Shown piece by piece: positions 15,650 through 22,972 of a DNA stretch of 64,000 nucleotides (position 1 is the stretch's first letter; the number at the start of each line of letters is the position of its first letter). The position numbers and the translations under genes were made by a program. The notes under the pieces are model-generated. The model worked only from the letters and a program-made list of their open reading frames with translations. It ran no database searches and was not told the DNA's origin. The DNA comes from an uncultured Erythrobacteraceae bacterium (GTDB taxonomy: Bacteria > Pseudomonadota > Alphaproteobacteria > Sphingomonadales > Sphingomonadaceae): the NCBI GenBank assembly GCA_946482075.1, contig CAMLQG010000004.1, forward strand, positions 1 through 64,000. Reading direction: 5' to 3'.

Positions 15650-16854
15650 GCGAAGAACTGACCATCGGCTTCCTGCCCCTTGTCGATGCCTGTCTGCCGA
15701 TCCTGGCGCAGGAACACGGCTTCGCCGAGGAAGAGGGGCTTTCTCTGCGCTTCATGCGCGACGTGTCCTGGGCCACGGTGCTCGACCGGCTGCTCTACGG
15801 TCATAGTGATGCAGCCCATATGGTCGCGCCGCTCGCCATCGCGACGACTCTGGGGCGCGGCCGCCCGGCCCAGCCGCTGCGCGCGCCTTTCGTGCTTGGC
15901 CTCAACGGCAATGCGATCACGATCCACCCGGATCTTGCGGCCCGCATCGGACCGGTCGGCACGCTGGGCGATCCGAAGGAGGTCGGTGCTGCGCTCGTGC
16001 GCGAGGCGCAGGCTCGCAAGGCCACCGGTCGTCCGCTGCGCTTCGGCGTGGTCCACCGTTATTCCAGCCACAACTATATGCTGCGCTACTGGCTGGCGGC
16101 CTGTGGCATCCGGCCGGACCAAGACGTGGAAGTGACGACGATCGCGCCGCCTTTCGTGGCCGATGCGCTGGCGACGGGCGAGATCGACGGCGCCTGCGTG
16201 GGGGAGCCGTGGAACAGCGTGGCGGTGGAGCGCGGCGTAGGCACGATCGTGCTGGTCACCGCGCAGATCTGGCGACGCGGAGTGGAAAAGGTGCTGGCGC
16301 TGAAGGAAGCGGTGCTGGACGGTCGCCGACCGGCGGTGGAAGCGCTGATCCGCGCGATGCGCAAGGCCGGCAGGCATTTCGTCGATCCGGCGAACTGGGA
16401 AGCGAACGCCGCCATCCTGGCCCGTTCCGACTATATCGACGGGGATTCCCGCCTGATCCTGCATGCGATCTCCGACCGGCTGGTGCTGTCCAAAGGCGCG
16501 GGCCCGCTGCACTATTCGGATTTCATGTTCCAGTATCGCGAGGCTGCGAACTTTCCCTGGGTCAGCCAGGCGCAATGGCTCTACACCCAGATGGTACGCT
16601 GGGAAGGCGTCCCGTTCGACGCCGGCGATGCGGCCGAAGCGGGGCGCGTGTTCCGGCCCGACGTCTATCGCAGTGCCTTGAAAGGCACCGGAGACCTCCT
16701 TCCGGGAGCCAGTTCCAAGGTCGAGGGCAGCCTCAAGCAATTGACCTCCGTGGGCACGCAGCAGGGCGATATCGTTCTGGATAACAACAAATTCTTCGAT
16801 GAGGTGACGTTCGATCCCGATCACATGGATACGTATCTGAGCGATCTGCCCTGA
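15646..16854 (+). CDS. nasS: Nitrate sensor NasS (cytoplasmic NrtA-like protein)
   Basis: Periplasmic-binding-protein fold of the NrtA/CmpA family, 402 residues, but with no signal peptide: it starts MSEELTIGFLPLVDACLPIL and the binding domain follows at once. That is the hallmark of NasS, which binds nitrate/nitrite in the cytoplasm and sequesters NasT in its absence. Motifs shared with the transporter subunit at 17067 include GDPKEVGAALVREA, SSHNYMLRYWLAACGI and GEIDGACVGEPWN. The start is TTG 15646, overlapping the nasT stop by four bases and preceded by GGGGGATGGG. The nrt leader follows 79 bp later, so read-through from nasTS into nrtA is possible and would also be controlled by the leader. 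Confidence 0.92.
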   Translation: MSEELTIGFLPLVDACLPILAQEHGFAEEEGLSLRFMRDVSWATVLDRLLYGHSDAAHMVAPLAIATTLGRGRPAQPLRAPFVLGLNGNAITIHPDLAARIGPVGTLGDPKEVGAALVREAQARKATGRPLRFGVVHRYSSHNYMLRYWLAACGIRPDQDVEVTTIAPPFVADALATGEIDGACVGEPWNSVAVERGVGTIVLVTAQIWRRGVEKVLALKEAVLDGRRPAVEALIRAMRKAGRHFVDPANWEANAAILARSDYIDGDSRLILHAISDRLVLSKGAGPLHYSDFMFQYREAANFPWVSQAQWLYTQMVRWEGVPFDAGDAAEAGRVFRPDVYRSALKGTGDLLPGASSKVEGSLKQLTSVGTQQGDIVLDNNKFFDEVTFDPDHMDTYLSDLP

Positions 16855-16865
16855 GGAATTTTATG

Positions 16866-16880
16866 TTGCGGCGCAAAAAT
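16866..16880 (+). promoter_or_regulatory. Candidate upstream element TTGC..GCAAAAA before the nrt leader
   Basis: TTGCGGCGCAAAAAT lies 55 bases (from GCAAAAA) upstream of the first ANTAR hairpin. A similar string, TTGCTGCACTGCAAAAAG, occurs 56 bases before the corresponding hairpin of the nir leader (22759-22776), and GCTGCACTGCAA precedes nasT (15045-15056). It may be part of a promoter or regulator site. Spacing does not fit a canonical sigma-54 element. Confidence 0.3.
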
Positions 16881-16933
16881 CGCTTTACGAAGGAAGCGCG
16901 AATCAGGTAGCTATGCGCTCGCAGGGACGGCGC

Positions 16934-17039
16934 CATCCAAGGACGGGTGAAGCATCGCCTCCCGGCATTTTTGAACATTGCGTGGCAACGGTGCCGCCCG
17001 ATCTGGTTCCCGAAAGGGATCCTGTCGAGGCGGCTTTTT
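16934..17039 (+). promoter_or_regulatory. ANTAR-target antitermination leader of nrtA-nrtB-nrtCD
   Basis: Hairpin P1 (16934-16949) has stem CATCC/GGGTG and hexaloop AAGGAC. Hairpin P2 (16982-16997) has stem GTGGC/GCCGC and hexaloop AACGGT. Both loops have A at position 1 and G at position 4, the ANTAR recognition pattern. The 3' strand of P2 (GCCGC) is also the first arm of the terminator at 16993-17039, so P2 and terminator exclude each other. P1-P2 spacing is 32 nt, the same as in the nir leader. NasT binding is inferred. Confidence 0.88.
16993..17039 (+). terminator. Regulated intrinsic terminator in the nrt leader
   Basis: GCCGCC (16993-16998) pairs with GGCGGC (17029-17034), enclosing an inner stem GGTTCCC / GGGATCC, followed by TTTTT. 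It lies ahead of nrtA and should be disrupted when P2 forms. Confidence 0.85.
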
Positions 17040-17066
17040 GTTGTTCGCGCGGCGAACGGACGGTGC

Positions 17067-18494
17067 ATGATGGACGGATTCAAGGGGTTTCGGTTTGATC
17101 GCAGAGGTGTGATCGCGGCGGCGCTGGCTGGTCTGCTGGTGGCCGGCTGCGGATCGAGCGGAGACGAGAAGGCATCGTCCGACGCATCGGCGGCCGCGAA
17201 AACCGCCGGCATCGAAAAGCCGAACCTGAAGCTCGGCTTCATCAAGCTGACCGACATGGCGCCTCTCGCAATTGCGAAAGAGAAGGGCTTCTTCGCGGAA
17301 GAGGGACTGAACGTCACGCTCGAACCGCAGGCCAACTGGAAAGTGCTGATCGATGGCGTGGCCGGCGGACAGCTCGACGGCGCGCACATGCTGGCGGGGC
17401 ATCCGCTGGCGTCCGCCGCGGGCATCGGCTCCAAGGTGAAGATCGTGACGCCGATGTCGCTCGACATCAACGGCAAGGGCGTCACCATCTCCAATCGCGT
17501 CTATGACCTGATCGCGCCGACGCTGCCCAAGGGGCCCGACGGCAAGATTGCCCATCCGGTTTCCGCATCGGTGCTGAAGCCGGTGATCGCCAAGTGGAAG
17601 GGCCAGGGCAAGGCCTTCAAGATGGGCATGGTCTTCCCCGTCTCCACCCATAACTACATCCTGCGCTACTGGCTGGCGGCGGGCGGCATCAATCCCGGCT
17701 ACTACCTGCCGGGCGACACTGCCGGCACCACGGGTGCGGAAGTGCAGCTTTCCGTCACGCCGCCGCCGCAGATGCCCGCGACGATGGAAGCCGGCACGAT
17801 CGAAGGCTATTCGGTGGGCGAGCCCTGGAACCAGGCATCGGTCGCCAAGAAGATCGGCGTGCCGATCATCGTCGATCCGGACATTGCCGGGCTGACGGGC
17901 GACAAGGTCTTCGGCTTCACCGAGGATTTCGCCAAGAAGAACCCGAAGACGGTGAAGGCGCTGCTCCGCGCACTGATCCGCGCTTCGATGTGGCTCGATG
18001 CCGAGGGCGGCAAGAACCGGCCGGAAGCGGTCAAGATCATCGCCAAGCCGCAATATGTCGGCGCGGACGAGAAGGTCCTGCTGGCCTCCATGACCGGCAA
18101 GTTCACGTTCGGCCCCGGCGACACGCGCGCCACGCCGGAATTCAACCTCTTCTTCGACCAGCAGGCGAGCTATCCGTTCTATTCGGACGGCATCTGGTAT
18201 CTGACGCAGATGCGCCGCTGGGGCCAGATCCCGCAGTCCAAGCCCGACCAATGGTATCTCGATACGGTGAAGGCCGCCTACCGGCCCGATCTCTATCTCG
18301 CCGCCGCAAAGTCGCTGGTGGATGACGGCAAGGCCGATGCCGCTTCCTTCCCTGAAACGGACGGCTTCCGCGCCTATTCCAAGAAGGCGATCGATGGGAT
18401 CGCTTTCGATGCCCACAAGCCCGCCGCCTATGCGGAAGGCTTCTCCATCGGCCTGAAGGCCGGCCAGACCGTCACGCCCGCCGGCGTGAAGTAA
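17067..18494 (+). CDS. nrtA: Nitrate ABC transporter substrate-binding lipoprotein NrtA
   Basis: Nitrate/nitrite-binding subunit, about 475 residues. The N-terminus RFDRRGVIAAALAGLLVAGC combines paired arginines with a lipobox ending in Cys, indicating a membrane-anchored periplasmic lipoprotein, possibly Tat-exported. Family motifs: LKLGFIKLTDMAPLAIAKEK, HMLAGHPLASAAGIGSKVKI, VSTHNYILRYWLAAGGI and VGEPWNQASVAKKIGV. The start is ATG 17067 (or the adjacent ATG 17070), because the longer frame from 16947 runs back through the leader terminator. nrtB follows after 25 bp. Homology to the cytoplasmic NasS at 15646 is evident from shared motifs. Cyanate or bicarbonate paralogues exist in this family, but the nas context favours nitrate. 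Confidence 0.92.
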   Translation: MMDGFKGFRFDRRGVIAAALAGLLVAGCGSSGDEKASSDASAAAKTAGIEKPNLKLGFIKLTDMAPLAIAKEKGFFAEEGLNVTLEPQANWKVLIDGVAGGQLDGAHMLAGHPLASAAGIGSKVKIVTPMSLDINGKGVTISNRVYDLIAPTLPKGPDGKIAHPVSASVLKPVIAKWKGQGKAFKMGMVFPVSTHNYILRYWLAAGGINPGYYLPGDTAGTTGAEVQLSVTPPPQMPATMEAGTIEGYSVGEPWNQASVAKKIGVPIIVDPDIAGLTGDKVFGFTEDFAKKNPKTVKALLRALIRASMWLDAEGGKNRPEAVKIIAKPQYVGADEKVLLASMTGKFTFGPGDTRATPEFNLFFDQQASYPFYSDGIWYLTQMRRWGQIPQSKPDQWYLDTVKAAYRPDLYLAAAKSLVDDGKADAASFPETDGFRAYSKKAIDGIAFDAHKPAAYAEGFSIGLKAGQTVTPAGVK

Positions 18495-18519
18495 GGCCCG
18501 GACCACAAAGGAACGCGAC

Positions 18520-19530
18520 ATGACTGTCACTCCCCTTCGAAAGACCGATTTCGCCACGACCGAGGCTGTCGAGACGCCTGCCGATGCGGTAGAAGTCGCC
18601 GCGGAGATGCCGGAAATCAAAGAAACGCCGCGCCGGAAACTGCTCGCCGGACTCAAGCTGCCGCCGGCCGGGGTGGCGTTCGAAACGGGATGGCCGCCGG
18701 TCGTCGGCGTGCTGTGCTTCGTGGGTCTCTGGGCGTTGCTTGCGCCGATGGTCCACACTTCGCTCGGCGCGCTGCCGGGGCCGCTGGACGTGTGGCACGC
18801 GTTCGGCGGGCTGATGGAAGAATATTCGGCTGCCGGCGAAGCCAAGGCGCAGGCGGCGGCTTCTGGCCTCGAATATACCGGTCCGCCGACCTTCGTGGAC
18901 CAGATCTTCACGTCGCTGAAGACGGTCGCGATGGGCTTCGTGCTGGCTTCGCTGGTGGCGGTTCCTCTGGGGCTCGTGGCCGGCATGTCCAGGCGCTTCA
19001 ATGCGGCGATCAACCCGCTGGTGCAGATCATGCGCCCGATCAGCCCGCTCGCCTGGCTGCCGATCGTGACGATGGTCGTCTCCGCGTCGATCACCAGCGA
19101 GGATCCGACGCTGGCCAAGAGCTTCGTGATCTCGGCCATCGTCGTGATGCTCTGTTCGCTCTGGCCGACGCTGATCAACACGGCGATTGGTACGGCCTCG
19201 ATCGACAAGGACCTGATCAATGTCGGCCGCGTGCTGCGGCTGGGCTGGTTCGCGCGGCTGACCCGCCTCGTGCTGCCTTCCGCGCTGCCTTATATCTTCA
19301 CCGGCATGCGCCTGTCGCTGGGCGTGGGCTGGATGGTGCTGATCGCGGCGGAAATGCTCGCGCAGAATCCCGGCCTCGGCAAGTTCGTGTGGGATGAATT
19401 CCAGAACGGCAGCGAACAATCGCTCGCCCGGATCATGGTCGCCGTGCTCGCGATCGGCCTGATCGGCTTCATCCTCGACCGCATCATGATGGGCTTGCAA
19501 AGCTTCGTCAGCCGCAACCGGGTGGTGTGA
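18520..19530 (+). CDS. nrtB: Nitrate ABC transporter permease NrtB
   Basis: Inner-membrane permease of 336 residues, SsuC/TauC/NrtB type. After a long polar N-terminal region (about 60 residues) come hydrophobic segments from VVGVLCFVGLWALLAPMV onward. The cytoplasmic coupling loop with the EAA-like motif covers DLINVGRVLRLGWFARLTRL, followed by VLPSALPYIFTGMRLSLGVG. It is fed by NrtA and powered by the fused ATPase encoded next, whose start overlaps or abuts the nrtB stop (GTGTGACCATGG). The N-terminal extension is longer than in the short members of the family. Confidence 0.92.
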   Translation: MTVTPLRKTDFATTEAVETPADAVEVAAEMPEIKETPRRKLLAGLKLPPAGVAFETGWPPVVGVLCFVGLWALLAPMVHTSLGALPGPLDVWHAFGGLMEEYSAAGEAKAQAAASGLEYTGPPTFVDQIFTSLKTVAMGFVLASLVAVPLGLVAGMSRRFNAAINPLVQIMRPISPLAWLPIVTMVVSASITSEDPTLAKSFVISAIVVMLCSLWPTLINTAIGTASIDKDLINVGRVLRLGWFARLTRLVLPSALPYIFTGMRLSLGVGWMVLIAAEMLAQNPGLGKFVWDEFQNGSEQSLARIMVAVLAIGLIGFILDRIMMGLQSFVSRNRVV

Positions 19531-19532
19531 CC

Positions 19533-21215
19533 ATGGACAGCACGATCCTTTCCCTGAAGGGCATAGCCAAGAGCTACACAGGCAAGACCGGCGGCCGCAC
19601 GGACGTCCTGTCCGGCATCGACCTCGATGTCCGCGAAGGGGAGTTCATCGCGATCCTGGGCTTCTCGGGCGCCGGCAAGACCACGCTGATCTCGGCCATC
19701 GCCGGGCTGGTCGAACCCGATGCGGGCGAGATCCTGCTGCGCGGGCAGCCGATCCACGGGCCGGACAAGGACCGGGGTCTGGTGTTCCAGTCCTACTCGC
19801 TCTTCCCCTGGCTGACGGTGGAGCAGAACGTCGCGCTGGCGGTGGATGCGGTCCACAAGGACCGCAGCAAGGCGGATCGCGCGGCGCTGGTGAAGCAGAA
19901 GGTCCAGCTCGTCGGTCTCGGCCATGCGATGGATCGCAAGCCGGCCCAGCTTTCTGGGGGCATGCGCCAGCGCGTGGCGGTGGCCCGTGCGCTGGCGATG
20001 GAGCCGGAGATACTGCTGCTGGACGAGCCGCTCTCCGCGCTGGACGCGCTGACCCGCGCCAAGCTGCAGGACGAGATCGAGCGTATCCGCAAGGAGGAGC
20101 GCCGCACGATCATCCTTGTCACCAACGATGTGGACGAGGCCCTGTTGCTGGCCGATCGGGTGGCGGTGCTCACGCCTGCGCCCGCGGCGCGGATCGGGCG
20201 GTTGTTCGATGTCGAGATCGCCCGCCCGCGCGACCGCGAGGCGCTGAACGAGGATGTCCACTACCAGACCCTGCGCAAGGATATCGTGGAATATCTCGGC
20301 GGGCTGAACAGCGGCGCGGTGAAAACCAGCGACGGCGCCGTCGCCCTTCCCAACGTCACGCCGCTTGATCTGGCGCCACCGCCCAAGGCCTATCGCGATG
20401 CGGCGCAGAGCGCGGTGCAGAACCGCTATCTCGAATTCTTCAAGCTGAGGAAGGTCTATCCCACGCCCAAGGGCGAGCTGACCGTGGTCGAGAATTTCGA
20501 CCTGCTGATGAACCGGGGCGAGTTCGTCTCGCTGATCGGCCATTCCGGCTGCGGCAAGTCCACCGTCCTGACGATGGCGGCGGGCCTCAATGCGATCAGC
20601 GGCGGCGGCATCATCCTCGACAATCGCGAGATCGACGTTGCCGGGCCGGACAAGGCGGTGGTGTTCCAGGCGCCCAGCCTGATGCCCTGGCTGACCGCGC
20701 GGCAGAATGTCGCGCTGGGGGTGGAGCGGGTCTATCCGCATGCCTCGCGCGCCGAACGCGGTGATATCGTGGACTATTATCTCGAGCGCGTGGGCCTCGG
20801 CGATGCGCGCGACAAGCTGGCGGCGGAAATGTCCAACGGCATGCGCCAGCGGGTGGGCATCGCGCGCGCCTTCGCTCTCAGTCCCAAGCTGCTGCTGCTC
20901 GACGAGCCTTTCGGCATGCTCGACAGCCTGACCCGGTGGGATCTGCAGGACGTGCTGGTGGAAGTGTGGAACCGCACCAAGGTGACCGCGATCATGGTGA
21001 CCCATGACGTGGACGAAGCGATCCTGCTGGCCGACCGGGTGGTGATGATGACCAACGGACCGAACGCCACAATCGGCAAGATCCTGGAAGTCGACCTGCC
21101 GCGCCCGCGCGACCGCAAGGCGCTGCTCGAACATCCGCGCTTCTACGCCTACCGCCAGGAAGTCCTGCACTTCCTCGCCGAATATGATCACGGCCCGAAC
21201 GCGAAGGCTGCGTGA
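19533..21215 (+). CDS. Nitrate ABC transporter ATPase, two fused ATP-binding domains (NrtC/NrtD-like)
   Basis: A single 560-residue protein carrying two ABC ATPase domains instead of separate NrtC and NrtD. Domain 1: Walker A GFSGAGKTT, Q-loop VFQSYS, signature LSGGMRQR, Walker B ILLLDEP, and VTNDVDEA where the H-loop is expected (Asn for His). Domain 2: Walker A GHSGCGKST, Q-loop VFQAPS, a deviant signature MSNGMRQR, Walker B LLLLDEP, and an intact H-loop VTHDVDEA. There is no C-terminal NrtA-like regulatory domain as in cyanobacterial NrtC. The start is ATG 19533; GTG 19527 in the same frame would overlap the nrtB stop. It energises NrtB. The two unusual residues would face the same composite ATP site. 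Confidence 0.9.
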   Translation: MDSTILSLKGIAKSYTGKTGGRTDVLSGIDLDVREGEFIAILGFSGAGKTTLISAIAGLVEPDAGEILLRGQPIHGPDKDRGLVFQSYSLFPWLTVEQNVALAVDAVHKDRSKADRAALVKQKVQLVGLGHAMDRKPAQLSGGMRQRVAVARALAMEPEILLLDEPLSALDALTRAKLQDEIERIRKEERRTIILVTNDVDEALLLADRVAVLTPAPAARIGRLFDVEIARPRDREALNEDVHYQTLRKDIVEYLGGLNSGAVKTSDGAVALPNVTPLDLAPPPKAYRDAAQSAVQNRYLEFFKLRKVYPTPKGELTVVENFDLLMNRGEFVSLIGHSGCGKSTVLTMAAGLNAISGGGIILDNREIDVAGPDKAVVFQAPSLMPWLTARQNVALGVERVYPHASRAERGDIVDYYLERVGLGDARDKLAAEMSNGMRQRVGIARAFALSPKLLLLDEPFGMLDSLTRWDLQDVLVEVWNRTKVTAIMVTHDVDEAILLADRVVMMTNGPNATIGKILEVDLPRPRDRKALLEHPRFYAYRQEVLHFLAEYDHGPNAKAA

Positions 21216-21251
21216 GGGCCTGGCCGATAAGGGAGTATCAGATCGTTTTCT

Positions 21252-21318
21252 CGTCACCCCGGCCTGAACCGGGGTCCCCACTGAAAGAGTGGGATGCCGG
21301 ATCAAGTCCGGCATGACG
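21252..21318. repeat. Palindromic intergenic repeat, family C
   Basis: CGTCACCCCGGCCTGAACCG and its imperfect inverted partner ending AGTCCGGCATGACG lie between the nrt ATPase gene and the porin gene. The family is the same as at 3091-3164 with a diverged right arm. Confidence 0.75.
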
Positions 21319-21381
21319 AAATGAGATTTCAGAGGTTTTGGAGAGGCCGCCTGGAACGGAGTTTCTAGGGAGGCTCAAGAA

Positions 21382-22641
21382 ATGAAAACTGCATTGTCGG
21401 GCGTCGCCGCCATTTTGATGGCGAGCGCCGCAACCCCTGCGTTCGCCCAGAGCGCGCCCAAGCCCGCGCCGCAGACCGGCTGGGGAGCGCCGCACGAGAT
21501 CGGTGACGGCGTCACGCTCGACCCGATCCTGGAAGCGCGGCTGCGCTATGAGCATGTCGACCAGGATCTGGCGCTCGCCGAAGCCGACGCGATCACGCTG
21601 CGCCTGCGCGCCGGTGCGGAACTCAAGGTCAGCAAGTTCTCCCTGCTGGTGGAAGGCGAGGGAACGGTGGCCATCGGGAATAATTACAATGCCTTCCCCT
21701 TCGCGGCGGAAGCGCAGAACCGGCCCTATTCGGTCGTGCCCGATCCGGAGAACATCGAACTCAACCGCGCGCAGATCGGCTATGCCTCGGGCAAGACCAA
21801 CGTCACGCTGGGCCGCCAGCGGATCAATCTGGACGATCAGCGCTGGGTCGGCTCGGTCGGCTGGCGCCAGAACGAGCAGACATTCGACGCGCTGCGGGTG
21901 CAGACCAAGCTGGGACCGGTTTCCATCGATGGCACCTACGCCATCGGCCAGCGCACGATCTTCGGCATCGATGCAGGCCCGCGCCAGAATTACGACGGTG
22001 ATTTCTACTTCCTGGACGGCGCGGTCAAGGCCGGACCGATCACTTTCAAGGCCTTCACCTATCTGCTCGACTATGACGATCCGTTGCAGGCGGCCAATTC
22101 GACGCAGACCTACGGCCTGCTGGCGACCGGGGCGATCCCGCTCAACCCCAAGACCAAGCTCAACATCCGGGCGAGCTATGCCGTCCAGTCCGACTGGAAG
22201 AATCCGGTCAAGGACTACAAGGCGGACTATGTAGGCCTGGAAGCGGGCCTCGGCTATGCCGGCTTCACGGTGACCGGCGGCTACGAATTGCTCGGCAGCG
22301 ACAACGGCTTCTCGCTCCAGACGCCGCTCGCCACGCTGCACAAGTTCAATGGCTGGGCGGACCTCTTCCTCACGACCCCGCCCAAGGGCCTGCAGGATAT
22401 CTATGGCAGCGTCTCCTACAAGTTCACTCAGGTGAAGGCGGTGCAGGGCCTGACCGCCACGGTCGCCTATCACCAGTTCGACAGCGACGTGGGTGGCATC
22501 GATTACGGCAGCGAATGGGATGCGCAGATCGGCTTCAAGGTGGGTCCGGTCGCTCTTCTCGCCAAATACGCCAATTATAACGCCAAGGGCTTCGGCGCGG
22601 ATACGGAGAAGTTCTGGTTATCGGCGGAGGTGGCCTACTGA
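21382..22641 (+). CDS. Alginate-export-family outer-membrane porin
   Basis: Predicted outer-membrane barrel of 419 residues with a Sec signal peptide (MKTALSGVAAILMASAATPAFAQ) and GGGAGG upstream. Strand-rich sequence includes VTLDPILEARLRYEHVDQDL, INLDDQRWVGSVGWRQNEQT and FKAFTYLLDYDDP, matching the AlgE-like / alginate_exp family, which also holds uptake porins. The C-terminal strand ends EKFWLSAEVAY with a terminal aromatic residue. It lies between the nrt transporter and the nir operon on the same strand, so a role as a nitrate-uptake channel is plausible but is only inferred from position. A family C palindrome precedes it and a family B palindrome follows. Confidence 0.8.
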   Translation: MKTALSGVAAILMASAATPAFAQSAPKPAPQTGWGAPHEIGDGVTLDPILEARLRYEHVDQDLALAEADAITLRLRAGAELKVSKFSLLVEGEGTVAIGNNYNAFPFAAEAQNRPYSVVPDPENIELNRAQIGYASGKTNVTLGRQRINLDDQRWVGSVGWRQNEQTFDALRVQTKLGPVSIDGTYAIGQRTIFGIDAGPRQNYDGDFYFLDGAVKAGPITFKAFTYLLDYDDPLQAANSTQTYGLLATGAIPLNPKTKLNIRASYAVQSDWKNPVKDYKADYVGLEAGLGYAGFTVTGGYELLGSDNGFSLQTPLATLHKFNGWADLFLTTPPKGLQDIYGSVSYKFTQVKAVQGLTATVAYHQFDSDVGGIDYGSEWDAQIGFKVGPVALLAKYANYNAKGFGADTEKFWLSAEVAY

Positions 22642-22650
22642 CTCTTCGCT

Positions 22651-22729
22651 CCGTTCGTCCCGAGCCTGTCGAAGGACCGTTCTTCTTCTGAATTGAAGAC
22701 TGCCCTTGGACAGGCTCAGGACGAACCGG
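22651..22729. repeat. Palindromic intergenic repeat, family B
   Basis: CCGTTCGTCCCGAGCCTGTC at the left and GACAGGCTCAGGACGAACCG-type sequence at the right form an inverted repeat starting 10 bases after the porin stop codon. It may end the porin transcript before the nir leader. Confidence 0.85.
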
Positions 22730-22830
22730 CTCTGGGTGTGTGTGGCTGCACACAAATCTTGCTGCACTGCAAAAAGATGCTTGCCACGCACCGGCCGAGT
22801 CAGGTAATAATCACCTATACGGAATCGCGC

Positions 22831-22932
22831 CGTCCACTGTCGGGCGATCCAGCGGGTTCCGTCGCTTTTCAACATAGCGTGGCAATGGCGCCGCCTGGTC
22901 TGTCCCTCGTGGCGTGACTTGGCGGCTTTTTT
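22831..22932 (+). promoter_or_regulatory. ANTAR-target antitermination leader of nirB-nirD-nasA-cobA
   Basis: P1 (22831-22846): stem CGTCC/GGGCG, hexaloop ACTGTC. P2 (22879-22894): stem GTGGC/GCCGC, hexaloop AATGGC. Loops keep A1 and G4; the P1 stem differs from the nrt copy by a compensatory A-U to G-C change, supporting the fold. P1-P2 spacing is 32 nt in both leaders. The 3' strand of P2 is the 5' arm of the terminator at 22890-22932. The leader aligns without gaps to the nrt leader; around P2, 22 of 25 bases are identical. Confidence 0.9.
22890..22932 (+). terminator. Regulated intrinsic terminator in the nir leader
   Basis: GCCGCC (22890-22895) pairs with GGCGGC (22921-22926), followed by six T. 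It ends about 40 bases before the nirB start and shares GCCGC with hairpin P2. Confidence 0.85.
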
Positions 22933-22972
22933 GCGTGCGCTTTTCGGGCCGGGCCCCGGGAGGACTTTGACA

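Noticed and set aside
16851..16880. Sigma-54 promoter before the nrt leader
   Set aside because: A GG...GC pair exists but with an 11-base gap and poor match to TGGCAC-N5-TTGCA, and the corresponding nir region has no such pair.
16947..17066. Upstream extension of nrtA through the leader
   Set aside because: The frame crosses the terminator and hairpin P2, and the lipoprotein signal begins after 17067, so the RNA leader explains this stretch better.
16911..19220. 769-codon minus-strand frame opposite nrtA-nrtB
   Set aside because: It runs through both transporter genes and the leader, shows only shadow-type Arg/His-rich sequence, and the plus-strand genes are certain.
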